A DNA stretch of 64,000 bases from Streptomyces sp. NBC_00448 (GCF_036014115.1 NZ_CP107913.1:1736001-1800000); one strand, 5' to 3'. Shown: positions 34,076 to 45,296, counted from the first letter of the stretch. Notes: generated by a model from the letters alone, not told the origin. Numbers and translations: made by a program.

Positions 34076-34137
34076 GGTTAGCTGTAGTACGAAAGCGGGA
34101 TGCTGACTTCATGTTGCCGCGCCCCCGCAATCCGTAG

Positions 34138-34151
34138 CGTCGAACTCGACG
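34138..34151. promoter_or_regulatory. Palindrome before the ABC exporter/two-component operon
   Basis: CGTCGAACTCGACG has perfect 6-base arms around AC, 30 bases before the first gene of the operon. It is a candidate operator for the LuxR-type regulator at the operon's end or for another repressor. Confidence 0.4.
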
Positions 34152-34181
34152 GGAAAACGGATTCGAGGAGAGGTCGGAACA

Positions 34182-35069
34182 ATGCGCGGCAACGGGGTCG
34201 GGTCGAAAACCGCCAGCTCGCAGGGCACAGGAGGAACCACCCGGGAGGCACTGCGCCTCTCATCGGTGACGAAGGTGTACGAAGGCGCGGGTCACCCCGT
34301 CACCGCTCTGGACGGCGTCTCGCTCACCCTGGCAAGCGGCACCTTCACCTCGGTGATGGGCCCCTCGGGCTCCGGCAAGAGCACCCTGCTCCAGTGCGCG
34401 GCCGGACTGGACCGGCCGACCGAGGGCCGGGTCCTGGTGGCCGGCGACGAACTGCCCGGCGGCGGCGAGGCGGAACTGACCAGGTTCCGCAGGTCCCGGA
34501 TAGGCTTCGTGTTCCAGCACTACAACCTGATCCCGTACCTGACGGTGGCGCAGAACGTGATGCTGCCGCAGCGGCTGGCGGGTCGACGGGCGCGCCGCGG
34601 CGAAGTGGCTGCGGTCCTTGCGCGGCTGAGCATCGCCGACCTCGCCGACCGGCAGCCCGCCGAACTGTCCGGCGGCCAGCAGCAGCGCGTCGCGATCGCC
34701 CGGGCCCTGGTCAGCCGCCCGGCGGTGCTCTTCGCCGACGAGCCCACCGGCGCCCTGGACACCGCGAGCGGGCGGCAGGTGCTGGCGCTGCTGCGGGAGA
34801 GCGTCCAGCAGTTCGGGCAGACCGTGGTCATGGTCACCCACGACCCGGTCGCCGCGTCGTACGCGGACCGGGTGCTCTTCCTCGCCGACGGCGCGCTGGT
34901 GGACGAACTGCCGAACCCGGACGCGGACGAGGTGGCCCGGCGGATGGCGCACCTGGACGCGCGGGCCGCGACGGCCGCCGCCGGCCGGACCACCGGCACC
35001 CCTCCCCACTCCGCTGCCGCGACCGTGGGGACCCGCGTGACCGGCCTCGCCCCGAAGGCGGTGGCGTGA
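34182..35069 (+). CDS. ABC transporter ATP-binding protein (MacB/BceA-like)
   Basis: A 295-residue nucleotide-binding subunit: Walker [11 protein letters not shown]-loop [10 protein letters not shown], signature [15 protein letters not shown], Walker [14 protein letters not shown] and H-loop VTHD. It belongs to the MacB/LolD/BceA class. It has an extra N-terminal 25 residues and a 60-residue Ala/Thr-rich tail compared with the usual 230. It is the first gene of a four-gene operon (ATPase, permease, kinase, regulator) with overlapping ends. Its stop overlaps the permease ATG by one base (TGATG). Confidence 0.92.
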   Translation: MRGNGVGSKTASSQGTGGTTREALRLSSVTKVYEGAGHPVTALDGVSLTLASGTFTSVMGPSGSGKSTLLQCAAGLDRPTEGRVLVAGDELPGGGEAELTRFRRSRIGFVFQHYNLIPYLTVAQNVMLPQRLAGRRARRGEVAAVLARLSIADLADRQPAELSGGQQQRVAIARALVSRPAVLFADEPTGALDTASGRQVLALLRESVQQFGQTVVMVTHDPVAASYADRVLFLADGALVDELPNPDADEVARRMAHLDARAATAAAGRTTGTPPHSAAATVGTRVTGLAPKAVA

Positions 35070-36427
35070 TGGCGACCGGACTGGCGCGTGCCTCCGTCCG
35101 ACACCGGCGCAGCGGCTTCCTGGCGGGCTTCCTCTCCGTCTTCCTCGGCGCGGCGATCCTTATGGCGTTCGCCTCGATGCTCGACACCGCGGGCGGCCCG
35201 GGCGTGCACGGCACCGACCGGACCACACTGACGATCATGGCGATGGTGGTCGGCGGCTGGGGCGCGATCGTGGTGGCCTCCGCCGTCGGCACCACCCTGG
35301 CGGTCGCCTCCCGGCAGCGCGCCGCCGAACTGGCGCTGCTGCGCAGCCTGGGCGCCACGCCCGGACAGGCGGTGCGGCTGGTGGTGGGCGAGGTGGCACT
35401 GGTCGGCGCGGCCGGCGCGCTGCTCGCGATCCCGTTCGGATACGGCGGCGGATACGGACTGCTGCGCATACTCCAGGACACCGACCAGGTGCACCACGGC
35501 ATCGGCTACCGCTTCGGCACGGCCGCGCTCGCGGTCGGTGCCGGCGGCTGCCTGCTGGCGGCGCTGGCCGCGGCCTGGATCACCGCGCGCCGCACGGCCC
35601 GCCGCCGGGTGCGGGACGCCCAGCTCGACGCCGCCGGCGGCGGGCACCGCACCAGCCGGTTCCGCCTGGTCGCCGGAGTGGTGCTGGTCCTGGCCGGTGC
35701 GAACTGCGCGGTGCTGACCGCGACCGTGCTCGACGGCAAGCAGCTCCAGAGCCAGTCCGTCGCGGGCGAGGGCGCGATCCTCTCCTCGATCGGCTTCGCG
35801 CTGCTGGCACCGGTGATCCTGCGCGCGGCGGTCGCCGTGCTCGGGCCACTGCTGGAAACCCTGGGCGCCGGCGGCCAGCTCGGCGTGCTGGGGGTGCGCC
35901 GGCGGCTCCAGCGGGCAGCGACCCCGATGATGCCGATCGTGGTGTGCACGGCGATCTCCGTCGGCACCCTCTACATGCAGGCGATCTGGAATTCCGCGCA
36001 CCCGGTGATGAACGCCGACGACAAGAGCACCGCGACCCTCAACTACGTGGTGGTCGGCATGCTCGCGGTGTTCGCCGCCGTGATGCTGGTGAACCTGATC
36101 GTGGCCGACACCAGCGCGCGGCACCGAGAGTTCGCACAGCTGCGGCTGACCGGAGCGACACCGCAGCAGATCCTCCGGCTGGTCGGTGCGGAGACCGTAC
36201 TGACGCTGGTCACCGGGGTGCTGTTCGGCTCGCTCGCCGCGCTGCTGTCGATCGTGCCCTACAGTCTGGCCGTGACCGACAAGGCAGTGCCCGACACCTC
36301 ACCGGGGATCTACGTCGCCGTGGTGGCCGGTGTCGCCGTTCTGACGCTCGCCGCCGGGCTGGGGTCGGCCCGCCGTACCACCCGCGTCCCGGCCACCGCC
36401 GTGCTGCGGGGAGCGGTGGCGTCGTGA
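35069..36427 (+). CDS. FtsX-like ABC transporter permease
   Basis: A 452-residue permease with two FtsX-like cores: helices at about 18-38, 50-75, 105-130 and 150-170, a cytoplasmic link, then helices at about 195-215, 225-250, 315-340, 365-395 and 410-430. It ends in the cytoplasmic ARRTTRVPATAVLRG. Short repeated motifs (LLRSLGATPGQAVRLV and LRLTGATPQQILRLV) show the duplicated coupling helices. The substrate is unknown; antimicrobial peptide or lipid efflux is typical. Overlaps: TGATG with the ATPase, GTGA with the kinase. Confidence 0.88.
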   Translation: MATGLARASVRHRRSGFLAGFLSVFLGAAILMAFASMLDTAGGPGVHGTDRTTLTIMAMVVGGWGAIVVASAVGTTLAVASRQRAAELALLRSLGATPGQAVRLVVGEVALVGAAGALLAIPFGYGGGYGLLRILQDTDQVHHGIGYRFGTAALAVGAGGCLLAALAAAWITARRTARRRVRDAQLDAAGGGHRTSRFRLVAGVVLVLAGANCAVLTATVLDGKQLQSQSVAGEGAILSSIGFALLAPVILRAAVAVLGPLLETLGAGGQLGVLGVRRRLQRAATPMMPIVVCTAISVGTLYMQAIWNSAHPVMNADDKSTATLNYVVVGMLAVFAAVMLVNLIVADTSARHREFAQLRLTGATPQQILRLVGAETVLTLVTGVLFGSLAALLSIVPYSLAVTDKAVPDTSPGIYVAVVAGVAVLTLAAGLGSARRTTRVPATAVLRGAVAS

Positions 36428-37509
36428 CCACCGACCCCGGTGCGCTCCGGGCGGGCGAGCGGCGGCGCCGGCCCGGCTGGGGTGCGCTGCTGTGGTGGCA
36501 GGCGGCGGCCTCCGTGCCCCTCGGACTCGCCCCCACCATCGTGTGGATGGCGGGCCCGTCGCACTACTTCTGGCCGCGCTGGGTGTGGTTCGGCCTGGGG
36601 CTGAACCTCGTGACGCAGTGCGCGCTGCGGTGGGCGCTGGACCGGCCACCGGGCCGCAGCCGGGCGTTCACGGTGCAGGCCGCACTGAGCGCCGTGTACA
36701 TCGCGCTCGACGTCACCGTGTGGGCGCTGTCCGGCCGCGGATTCTTCTGGCCGGTGTTCACCATCCCGGTGGTGACGCTGGCACTGCTCGCGCACGCCTG
36801 GTGGTTGCCGCTGGCCCGGGAGCGGGAGCGGGAACTGACCGAGCGGGTCGCCGCGCTGCGCCGTACCCGCAGCGGCGTGCTGGACGTGCAGGCGGCCGAA
36901 CTCAAGCGGATCGAGCGGGACCTGCACGACGGGGCGCAGGCCCGGATGGTGTCGCTGGCGATGAACCTGGGGTTGGCCGGCGAGTTGCTGTCGCGCGACC
37001 CGGACGCCGTGGCCGAACTCCTCGTCGAGGCCCGCGGCACCACCCTGACCGCGCTGGAGGAATTGCGCACCGTCATGGAGGGCATCCAGCCCCCGGTCCT
37101 CGCCGACCGGGGCCTGGTCGGCGCGGTCGAGGCGGTCGCGCTCGACCTGGCACTGCCGGTGGAGGTCACCGCCGACGTACCCGGGCGACTCGAAGCGCCG
37201 GTCGAGTCGGCGGTCTACTTCGCGATCAACGAATGCCTGGCCAACGTCGTCAAGCACAGCCGGGCCGCCGGCGCGTGGGTCCAACTCGACCACCGCGCCG
37301 ATACCCTGTCGGTCGTCGTCGGTGACGACGGGGTCGGCGGCGCCGCACCCGGCGCCGGCACGGGGCTGAGCGGGGTGGCCCGCCGGCTGGAAGTCTTCGA
37401 CGGCACCGTCACAGTGGACAGCCCGCCCGGTGGCCCGACCCGGGTGGCGATGGAGGTACCTTGCGCGTTGTCATCGCCGAAGACCTCGCCCTCCTCCGGG
37501 ACGGCCTGA
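36424..37509 (+). CDS. Sensor histidine kinase (HisKA_3 type)
   Basis: A 361-residue kinase with about four membrane helices in residues 20-130 and almost no external loops. The dimerisation helix has H168 in RIERDLHDGAQARM, the class typical for LuxR-type regulators. An ATPase domain follows (NECLANVVKHS, VVGDDGVGGA, GTGLSGVARRLE). It lies in the operon of the ABC exporter and probably senses exporter flux or the same drug, as in Bce-like modules. The 3' end overlaps the regulator gene by 49 bases. Confidence 0.88.
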   Translation: MTTDPGALRAGERRRRPGWGALLWWQAAASVPLGLAPTIVWMAGPSHYFWPRWVWFGLGLNLVTQCALRWALDRPPGRSRAFTVQAALSAVYIALDVTVWALSGRGFFWPVFTIPVVTLALLAHAWWLPLARERERELTERVAALRRTRSGVLDVQAAELKRIERDLHDGAQARMVSLAMNLGLAGELLSRDPDAVAELLVEARGTTLTALEELRTVMEGIQPPVLADRGLVGAVEAVALDLALPVEVTADVPGRLEAPVESAVYFAINECLANVVKHSRAAGAWVQLDHRADTLSVVVGDDGVGGAAPGAGTGLSGVARRLEVFDGTVTVDSPPGGPTRVAMEVPCALSSPKTSPSSGTA

Positions 37510-38117
37510 CCCGGCTGCTGGGCGCCCACGGCTTCGAGATCGCCGGAGCCGTAGGCGATCCCGAGGCACTGGCGGAGGTCCTGGCCCGCGAGAAGGTCGA
37601 CGTCGCGATCGTCGATGTCCGGATGCCGCCGAGCTTCACCAACGAGGGGCTGGTCGCGGCGCTGGAGGCGCGTGAACGGCGCCCCGGCCTGCCGGTGGTC
37701 GTGCTGAGCCAGTACGTCGAGCAGCTCTACGCCCGCGAGTTGCTGCAGTCCGGCGAGGGCGCCATCGGCTACCTCCTCAAGGACCGGGTGGGCAACGTCC
37801 CGGACTTCGTGCAGACCGTACGACAAGTGGCCGGCGGAGCGACGGTGCTCGACCCCAAGGTGGTGGCCGCGATGGTCACCCGCCTCGGCGGCCACGAACC
37901 CCTCACCCGGCTCACCCCCCGTGAACGCGAGGTGCTTTCCCTGATGGCGCAGGGCCGTTCCAACGCCGGGATCGGCTCCGCCCTCGTCATCACCGAGAAC
38001 GCCGTCAGCAAGCACATCAACAACATCTTCACGAAGCTGGATCTACCGACAGCCCCCGACGACAACCGCCGAGTCCTGGCAGTCCTCCAATACCTCCGCG
38101 ACCCAGGGCGCCCCTGA
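37461..38117 (+). CDS. LuxR-type (NarL) response regulator
   Basis: A 218-residue regulator: receiver domain (E7-D8, phospho-site D52 in VAIVDVRMP, K in YLLKDRVG) and LuxR helix-turn-helix (LTPREREVLSLMAQGRSN). Translation begins at TTG 37461, just after GGAGG, 49 bases inside the kinase gene; no ATG or GTG gives a complete receiver domain. The last gene of the operon, it is followed by repeat-rich DNA. Likely target: its own operon. Confidence 0.88.
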   Translation: MRVVIAEDLALLRDGLTRLLGAHGFEIAGAVGDPEALAEVLAREKVDVAIVDVRMPPSFTNEGLVAALEARERRPGLPVVVLSQYVEQLYARELLQSGEGAIGYLLKDRVGNVPDFVQTVRQVAGGATVLDPKVVAAMVTRLGGHEPLTRLTPREREVLSLMAQGRSNAGIGSALVITENAVSKHINNIFTKLDLPTAPDDNRRVLAVLQYLRDPGRP

Positions 38118-38147
38118 CCCCCCGAGTTCCCCCGCTCCGCCGGCCCC

Positions 38148-38251
38148 GAGACCACCTGCCGGTGGTGGGCTGCTTGCTCCGTTCTCCCCCGGAGCCCCGC
38201 CTGGGTGAGGTTCCCCGGCGAAGCCAGGGGAAGTAGCCCCGCGCGCCCCGG
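38148..38251 (-). repeat. Intergenic GC-rich repeat, copy B (inverted)
   Basis: This is the reverse complement of the pattern in copy A, including the internal hairpin with CTGGCTTCGCCGGGG-type arms. It diverges by roughly one base in six from copy A by eye. Confidence 0.7.
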
Positions 38252-38368
38252 AGTTATGTGGCTCCCCCCGAAAGGAGGGTCACCTACCAAGGGGCGCGGG
38301 CAACTGTGCGCTCAGCAGACCACCGCCCGAGGCCGGGAACGCACCGCGCCCCAACGGCGCACAGCCGA

Positions 38369-38480
38369 AGGGGCGCGTGGGGGTACCACCCAGGCGAAGC
38401 TCGGGGGGAGGACGGAGCGAGCAACCCCCCACCGGCGGGTGGTCCCGGGACCCCACAGGACGGGGGCACCCGGGAGGGTC
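38369..38480 (+). repeat. Intergenic GC-rich repeat, copy C
   Basis: Same orientation as copy A and closer to it in the right half (GGTGGTCCCGGGAC, ACAGGACGGGGGCACCCGG). It lacks the internal hairpin segment. Its end touches the pheT stop codon. Confidence 0.8.
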
Positions 38481-38483
38481 CCG

Positions 38484-41023
38484 CTAGCTCCGCAGCACCG
38501 CATCGGTGCGCTCTGCCGCGCGGGCGACCGCCGCATCGCGCGCGGCGGACGCCTCCTCCGCGGTGAGCGTCCGATCGTGCGCACGGAAGCGCAGCGCATA
38601 CGCCAGGGACTTGCGCCCCTCCCCGATCTGCGACCCGGTGAAGACGTCGAAGAGCCGTAGGGACTCGAGGAGTTCACCGGCACCCTCACGGAGCGCCGTC
38701 TCGACCTCTGCGGCGGGCACGTCGGCCGCGACGACGAGCGCGACGTCCTGCGTCGCGACGGGGAACGTGGACACCCGCGGCCCCGCCGGGCGGTGCCCGG
38801 CCCCGGCGAACTCGATCAGGTCGAGGTCGACCTCCATCGCCGAGGTGCGCTCGGGCACGCCGAGCGCCTTGGTAACGCGCGGGTGGAGTTCACCGCCGTG
38901 CCCGATGAGCAGCTCCGTGCCGTCGGGGGCGACGGAGTAGAGGGCGGCGCACCGGCCGGGGTGGTAGGGCGCGTGGCGGTCCTGACGCAGGATCAGCTCG
39001 ACCCCGGCCTCGCGGGCGACCGTACGGGCCGCCTCGATCGCGTCGGCCCAGCCGGCCGGGTGCCCCGGGCCCCACCAGCCGGCGGGCTCGCGGGCGCCGG
39101 CCAGCACGACGGCGACGTGCCGCGGCTGGTCCGGCAGCGCGGCCTCCAGCGCGGCGATCTCCTCCGCGGTGGGCCGGCGGTCGACCGGCAGCCGCGGCGG
39201 GCTGCCGGCGCCGTCCTTGGGGTGGAAGACCAGGCCGGTCTCGAAGAGCGCGAGGTCGTGGGTGCCGCGCCCGTCGTTGCGGCGCAGCGCCCCGAGCAGC
39301 CCGGGCAGCAGGGTGGTGCGCAGCGCCGGCTCGTTGTCGTACAGCGGGTTGGCGAGGCGGACGGTGCGGCGGCGCGGGTCGTCCGCGTCGAGACCGAGCG
39401 CGTCGAAGACCTCGGCGCCGAGGAAGGGGTAGGTCGGCGCTTCCACGTACCCGATGCCGGCCAGCGCGCGGCCGATCCGGCGGCGCAGCAGCTGGGAGTC
39501 GGTCAGGCCGCGCTGCGAGGGCACCTTGGGCAGGGTGGAGGGCAGGTTCTCGTAGCCCTCCAGCCGGATGACCTCTTCCGCGAGGTCGTTGGGGAAGGCG
39601 AGGTCGGGCCGCCAGCTCGGCACGCTGACGACCAGGTCGTCCGAGCCGGTGACGTGGCAGCCGACCTGCTGGAGGCGGCGCACCACGGTCTCGCGGCCGT
39701 ACGCGGTGCCGGCCACCCGGTCCGGGTGGTCGGCGGGCATCGCGACGGTGCGCGGCTCGGAGGGCACCGCGACGTCGGTGACGCCGGGCTCCGCGGCGCC
39801 GCCGGCGAGCAGCACCAGCAGGTCCACCGCGCGCTGCGCGGCGGCGGCGGTGGCCTGCGGGTCGGTGCCGCGCTCGAAGCGGCGGGCCGCCTCGGAGCTC
39901 AGCTTGTGCCGGCGGGCGGTGCGGGCGATCGACACCGGGTCGAAGTGCGCGGCCTCGATGACGATCTCGCTGGTGCCGGAGTCGACCCCGGAGTCGGCGA
40001 TCTCGGTGTGCGCGCCGCCCATCACGCCGGCCAGGCCGATCGGCCCGGTCGCGTCGGTGATCACCAGGTCCTCGGCGTCCAGCACCCGCTCGACGCCGTC
40101 GAGGGTGGTCAGCTTCTCGCCGGCCTCGGCGCGGCGCACCCCGATCGGGCCGGTCAGCCGGGTCCGGTCGTAGGCGTGCAGCGGCTGCCCGACCTCGAAC
40201 ATCACGTAGTTGGTGATGTCCACGGCGAGCGAGATCGGCCGCATGCCGACCTTCTGCAGCCGGCGCTGGAGCCAGATCGGCGAGCGGGCCTCGTGGTTGA
40301 CGCCGGTGACGGTGCGGGCGGTGAAGCGGTCGCAGCCGGCCGGGTCGGAGACCTGCACCGGGTAGCCGCCCTCCTTGGGGCCGGGCACGTCGATCAGCGC
40401 GGGGTCACTCAGCGGCAGCCCGAACGCGGTCGCGACCTCGCGGGCCACGCCGCGCAGCGACAGGCAGTAGCTGCGGTCGGGGGTGACCGCGATGTCCAGG
40501 ACGTCGTCGACGAGTTCGAGCAGGCCGATCGCGTCGGTGCCGACCTCGTGCTCGGGCGGGAGGACCACGATGCCGTCGTGGTCGTCGCCCATGCCGAGCT
40601 CGCGGGCCGAGCAGATCATGCCGTGCGAGGTCTTGCCGTACGTCTTGCGGGCGGAGATCCGGAAGTCGCCGGGCAGCACCCCGCCGGGCAGGATCACCAC
40701 GACCTTGTCGCCGACCGCGAAGTTCCGCGCGCCGCAGACGATCTCCTGCGGCTCGCCGGACCCTCCCCCAGAGCCGTCGGCCTGGGAGGCGCCCCCAGCC
40801 TTGCCGACGTCCACGGTGCAGAACCGGATCGGCTTCTTGAAGCCCTCCAGCTCCTCGATGGTCAGCACCTGGCCGACGATCAGCGGCCCTTGCAGCCCGG
40901 CGCCCACGTGCTCGACGGCCTCGACCTCAAGACCGGCGGAGATGAGCTTGGCCTGGACGTCGCGGCCGGTGGTGCCGGCCGGCAGGTCGACGTACTCCCG
41001 CAGCCAAGAAAGCGGGACCCGCA

Positions 41024-41024
<1 letters not shown>
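38484..41024 (-). CDS. pheT: Phenylalanyl-tRNA synthetase beta subunit
   Basis: An 846-residue PheT, full length for Actinobacteria. The start [15 protein letters not shown] is the family N-terminus. An EMAP/tRNA-binding domain (about 40-160), B3/B4 editing domain (about 210-410), B5 domain (about 415-500), catalytic-like core and C-terminal anticodon-binding domain (last 95 residues) are in the usual order. With PheS it charges tRNA-Phe as an alpha2-beta2 enzyme. Its ATG shares one base with the pheS stop (TGATG). Expression follows pheS. Confidence 0.97.
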
Positions 41025-42268
<1,244 letters not shown>

Positions 42269-42338
42269 CTACCGGCGGTGGCGCCCGTCGGGACGGCTTC
42301 TCCGCGGTCCGCCCGGGCCGGTGGACTCACCGGTGCGG

Positions 42339-43532
42339 CTAGGACAGATACGCGGGGGCCCCGACGGGCAGGATAAATCGGAACTCGGCGCCGCCGCCGG
42401 GCGCGCGCCCGACGCGGATGGTGCCGCCGTGCGCCTCGACGATGCCCTTGACGATGTACAGCCCCAGGCCGGTGCCGCCGCGCTTGCTCCCCCGCCAGAA
42501 GCGGGTGAAGACGCGGCCCATCGACTCCTCGGGGATGCCGGGGCCTTCGTCGCTCACGGTGACTGCCGTGCCCTCCGTCGTACGGTCGTCGCCGCCGATG
42601 CCGGCGGCGCGGGTCACCTCGATGGTGACAGTCCCGTCACCGTGCCGCACCGCGTTTTCCAGCAGGTTGCCCAGGATCTGGTCGATCTTGTCCGGGTCGG
42701 CCCACAGCGCCGGCAGCGGCCCGGGCACCCGCACCGCGAACCGCTCGGCGCTCTGCCCGGCCGCGACATGCGCCTCGACGTGGTGCCGGACGGCCGCGGC
42801 GATGTCCACCGGCTGGCGGCGCAGCTCCAGCCGGCCGGAGTCGATCCGGGAGATGTCGAGGAGTTCGGCGATCAACCGGGTGACCCGGTTGGCGTCGGCG
42901 TCCACGGTCTCCAGCATCAGCTTCTTCTGGTCCTCGGTGAACCGCTCCCACTTCGCCAGCAGCGTGGCGGTGAAGCCCTTGACCGAGGTCAGCGGGGAGC
43001 GCAGTTCGTGGGCGACGGTCGCGATCAGCTCGGCGTGCGAGCGCTCGGTACGGCGCCGCGCCTCGGTGCCGCGCAGCGTGACCACCAGCCGCCGCACCGG
43101 CCCGCGCGGCCGCTGCCGGACGTACCGCGCCGAGACCAGCACCTCGCGCCCGCCGGGCAGCAGCAGGTTCCGCTCGGGCTGCGCGACACGGATGGCGAGT
43201 CCCCCGTACGGGTCGGTGAGCTGCCACCAGCGGCGCCCGTCCAGGTCCTCCAGCGGCAGCGCCTGCTCCATCGGGCGGCCGAGCACGTCGGCGGGACGCA
43301 GCGCGGTGATCCGGGCGGCCGCGGCGTTGAAGCAGATCACCCGGCCGTGTTCGTCGGCGACCACCAGGCCGTCGGGCAGGTCGTCGGGGTCGATGCCCAG
43401 CTGGTACGGGTCGGTGGCCGATCCGGCCGCCGGTACCGCGGGCGGCTCCTGACCGGGCGCGGGTGCGGAGGCGGCCCATCCCGCCGGCACACCGCGCATG
43501 CCGTTCTGCGGCATTACGTCCAACCCCGCCAC
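42339..43532 (-). CDS. PAS-domain sensor histidine kinase
   Basis: A roughly 397-residue soluble kinase, with a PAS domain at about 45-140 (LPDGLVVADEHGRVICFNAAAARITAL). A HisKA domain has the phospho-His in IATVAHELRSPLTSVKGF, and the HATPase domain shows ILGNLLENAVRHG, VSDEGPGIPEE and GGTGLGLYIVKGIVEAHGG. No membrane helix and no adjacent response regulator, so it is an orphan. The gene is conserved next to pheS in Streptomyces-type genomes. Start uncertain: GTG 43532 after GAGAGGGG, or ATG 43514. Confidence 0.88.
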   Translation of the reverse strand: MAGLDVMPQNGMRGVPAGWAASAPAPGQEPPAVPAAGSATDPYQLGIDPDDLPDGLVVADEHGRVICFNAAAARITALRPADVLGRPMEQALPLEDLDGRRWWQLTDPYGGLAIRVAQPERNLLLPGGREVLVSARYVRQRPRGPVRRLVVTLRGTEARRRTERSHAELIATVAHELRSPLTSVKGFTATLLAKWERFTEDQKKLMLETVDADANRVTRLIAELLDISRIDSGRLELRRQPVDIAAAVRHHVEAHVAAGQSAERFAVRVPGPLPALWADPDKIDQILGNLLENAVRHGDGTVTIEVTRAAGIGGDDRTTEGTAVTVSDEGPGIPEESMGRVFTRFWRGSKRGGTGLGLYIVKGIVEAHGGTIRVGRAPGGGAEFRFILPVGAPAYLS

Positions 43533-43564
43533 CCCCCTCTCAGGGCCCCCGGGCGGCCACCCTA

Positions 43565-44428
43565 CTAGCTTGAAGTGACGCTGCGGCACCCCGCGGGCGA
43601 GCGCTGCGCCCGGGCGGAGGCGTACAGGCACACCGCGGCGGCCGTCGCGAGGTTCAGGCTCTCGGCCCGGCCGTGGATCGGCACCCGCACCACCGCGTCG
43701 GTGAGCGCCCTGGTCTCCTCGGGAAGTCCCCACGCCTCGTTGCCGAACACCCAGGCGGTCGGGCCGAGCATCTGGCCCTCGTCGAGTTCCGCGTCCAGGT
43801 CGTGCTCCCCCGCGCCGTCGGCGGCCAGCACCCGGACGCCCTGGGCCCGCAGCCCCGCGACGGCGGTCTCCACCGGCACGCCCACCGCGACCGGCAGGTG
43901 GAAGAGGCTGCCGGCGGAGGCCCGTACCGCCTTGGGGTTGTACAGGTCCACGGAGGCGTCGGTGAGCACCACGGCGTCCGCGCCTGCCGCGTCGGCGCAG
44001 CGCAGCACCGTGCCGGCGTTGCCGGGGTCGCGGACGTGCGCCAGGACCGCGACCAGCCGCGGCCGCGCGGCCAGCACCTGCTCGAACGGCGTGTCCAGGA
44101 ACCGGCAGACCCCGATCAGCCCCTGCGGGGTGACGGTGTCCGACATCTCCGCGATCACCTGCGGTGTGGCTCGCAGCAGGGACGCCCCTGCCGCGCGGGC
44201 AGCCGCGATCAGTTCGGCGTGCCGCTCCTCCGCCTCCGGCGTGACGTACAACTCGACGAGTGTCCGCCCTTCCGGGCCACCCTGGTGTGCGACGGCTTCG
44301 CGTACCGCCTGCGGGCCCTCCGCCAGGAACCGGCGCTCCTTCGCCCGGAACGACCGCTTGGCCAGCTTCCGCGCGGCGGTCACCCGCGCCGAGCGCAACG
44401 AGGTCAGATCCGCGGGTGGGCTGGTCAC
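43565..44428 (-). CDS. SpoU/TrmH-family RNA 2'-O-methyltransferase
   Basis: A 287-residue SPOUT methyltransferase (RlmB/TsnR-like). It has an N-terminal L30e-like substrate-binding part (about 20-110), then the knotted SAM fold with HVRDPGNAGTVLRCADAAGAD (motif 1), WVFGNEAWGLPEE (motif 2) and VRVPIHGRAESLNLATAAAVCLY (motif 3). It probably methylates a ribose in 23S rRNA; the exact base is not deducible. It belongs to the conserved order rplT - methyltransferase - kinase - pheS. The GTG start is used. Confidence 0.92.
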   Translation of the reverse strand: MTSPPADLTSLRSARVTAARKLAKRSFRAKERRFLAEGPQAVREAVAHQGGPEGRTLVELYVTPEAEERHAELIAAARAAGASLLRATPQVIAEMSDTVTPQGLIGVCRFLDTPFEQVLAARPRLVAVLAHVRDPGNAGTVLRCADAAGADAVVLTDASVDLYNPKAVRASAGSLFHLPVAVGVPVETAVAGLRAQGVRVLAADGAGEHDLDAELDEGQMLGPTAWVFGNEAWGLPEETRALTDAVVRVPIHGRAESLNLATAAAVCLYASARAQRSPAGCRSVTSS

Positions 44429-44551
44429 GGGCTTGGCCTTCTCTTCGTCGTGCGGTCGTCGTGCGGTCGTCGTGCGGGGGTTCGGCCTGCGCCGTGGAGG
44501 CCCGCGTTCGCTGCCGGATGCCGACCGGTGAGTGGTCCCTCAACCGACAGA

Positions 44552-44584
44552 ACGGGGCACCCCAGAGGAACCGGGGCACCCCGT
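44552..44584 (-). terminator. Terminator of the infC-rpmI-rplT operon
   Basis: ACGGGG-(2)-CCCC and GGGG-(2)-CCCCGT pair across a 9-base loop (about ten base pairs with an internal mismatch), 36 bases after the rplT stop. It lies before the methyltransferase gene. Confidence 0.6.
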
Positions 44585-44619
44585 AAAGCACCGTTAAACC
44601 GGCTGAGCCCAGCGCAGCG

Positions 44620-45003
44620 TCACGCGGCCTTCGGCGCGTTGACGTCGGAGGGCAGCGCCTTCTGGGCGACCTCGACGAGCGCGGCGAACGCGGGCGCGTC
44701 GGTGACGGCCAGCTCCGCGAGGATCTTGCGGTCCACCTCGACGTTGGCGGCCTTCAGACCCTGGATGAAGCGGTTGTAGGTGATGCCGTTCGCACGGGCC
44801 GCGGCGTTGATCCGCTGAATCCAGAGCTGGCGGAAGTCGCCCTTGCGCTTCTTGCGGTCGTTGTAGTTGTAGACCAGGGAGTGGGTGACCTGCTCCTTGG
44901 CCTTGCGGTACAGGCGCGAACGCTGACCGCGGTAGCCGCTGGCCTGCTCAAGAATCGCCCGGCGCTTCTTCTGGGCGTTGACTGCCCGCTTGACGCGTGC
45001 CAC
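44620..45003 (-). CDS. rplT: Ribosomal protein L20
   Basis: A 127-residue L20. The basic N-terminus [17 protein letters not shown] and the core [27 protein letters not shown] are unmistakable. L20 binds 23S rRNA early in assembly of the large subunit and in other bacteria represses its own operon. GTG start with AAGGAG upstream. Last gene of infC-rpmI-rplT. The 98-base gap to rpmI holds GC-rich stems. Confidence 0.98.
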   Translation of the reverse strand: MARVKRAVNAQKKRRAILEQASGYRGQRSRLYRKAKEQVTHSLVYNYNDRKKRKGDFRQLWIQRINAAARANGITYNRFIQGLKAANVEVDRKILAELAVTDAPAFAALVEVAQKALPSDVNAPKAA

Positions 45004-45101
45004 TTGATAACTCCTTCTAGGGGACCGCGGTACTGGTCACGCGGTCCGAAAGCGATGGGGGTCCCGGATCGGACCGCGCGCCCCGCTCGGGGGCGCGCTG
45101 G

Positions 45102-45296
45102 TCACTTGCCGAGAAGCTTCTTGATCTTCTTGGCGTCGGCCGGGGCCACCTCGACGGTGCCGCTCAGGGCGCGCGTCTTGCTGGACGGCTTGTGCTCCAG
45201 GTAGTGGCGAACGCCGGCGCGCTCACGGACCACCTTGCCGGAACCGGTGATCTTGAAGCGCTTGCTCGCACCACTGTGGGTCTTGTTCTTCGGCAT
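45102..45296 (-). CDS. rpmI: Ribosomal protein L35
   Basis: A 64-residue L35 with the family pattern [20 protein letters not shown] and a C-terminal KIKKLLGK. A small basic protein of the large ribosomal subunit. ATG with GGAG about eleven bases upstream. Middle gene of the operon, between infC and rplT. Confidence 0.98.
   Translation of the reverse strand: MPKNKTHSGASKRFKITGSGKVVRERAGVRHYLEHKPSSKTRALSGTVEVAPADAKKIKKLLGK

Larger units (their letters stand above)
33722..34181. other. Intergenic region with repeat copy A and an operon promoter
   Basis: A 460-base divergent region. Bases 33938-34075 are a copy of a GC-rich intergenic repeat found twice more at 38148-38480. Next to the exporter operon there is a perfect-arm palindrome, CGTCGAACTCGACG (34138-34151), and a strong GAGGAGAGG ribosome binding site before 34182. 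The remaining part (33740-33930) is unusually C- and A-rich and shows no gene. Confidence 0.6.
38118..38483. repeat. Intergenic repeat nest between convergent genes
   Basis: The gap between the response regulator and pheT consists mostly of repeats. Copy B (38148-38251) and copy C (38369-38480) of the GC-rich repeat face each other, giving a large inverted repeat. Between them are segments resembling the common Streptomyces element with AGGGGCGCGGG and a GTGCGC...GCGCAC stem (about 38296-38366). It may serve as a terminator zone for both genes. No coding potential is seen. Confidence 0.75.

Noticed and set aside
43532-44591. Extension of the PAS kinase frame upstream to 44591
   Set aside because: The extra residues are the shadow of the SpoU-type methyltransferase gene in another frame.
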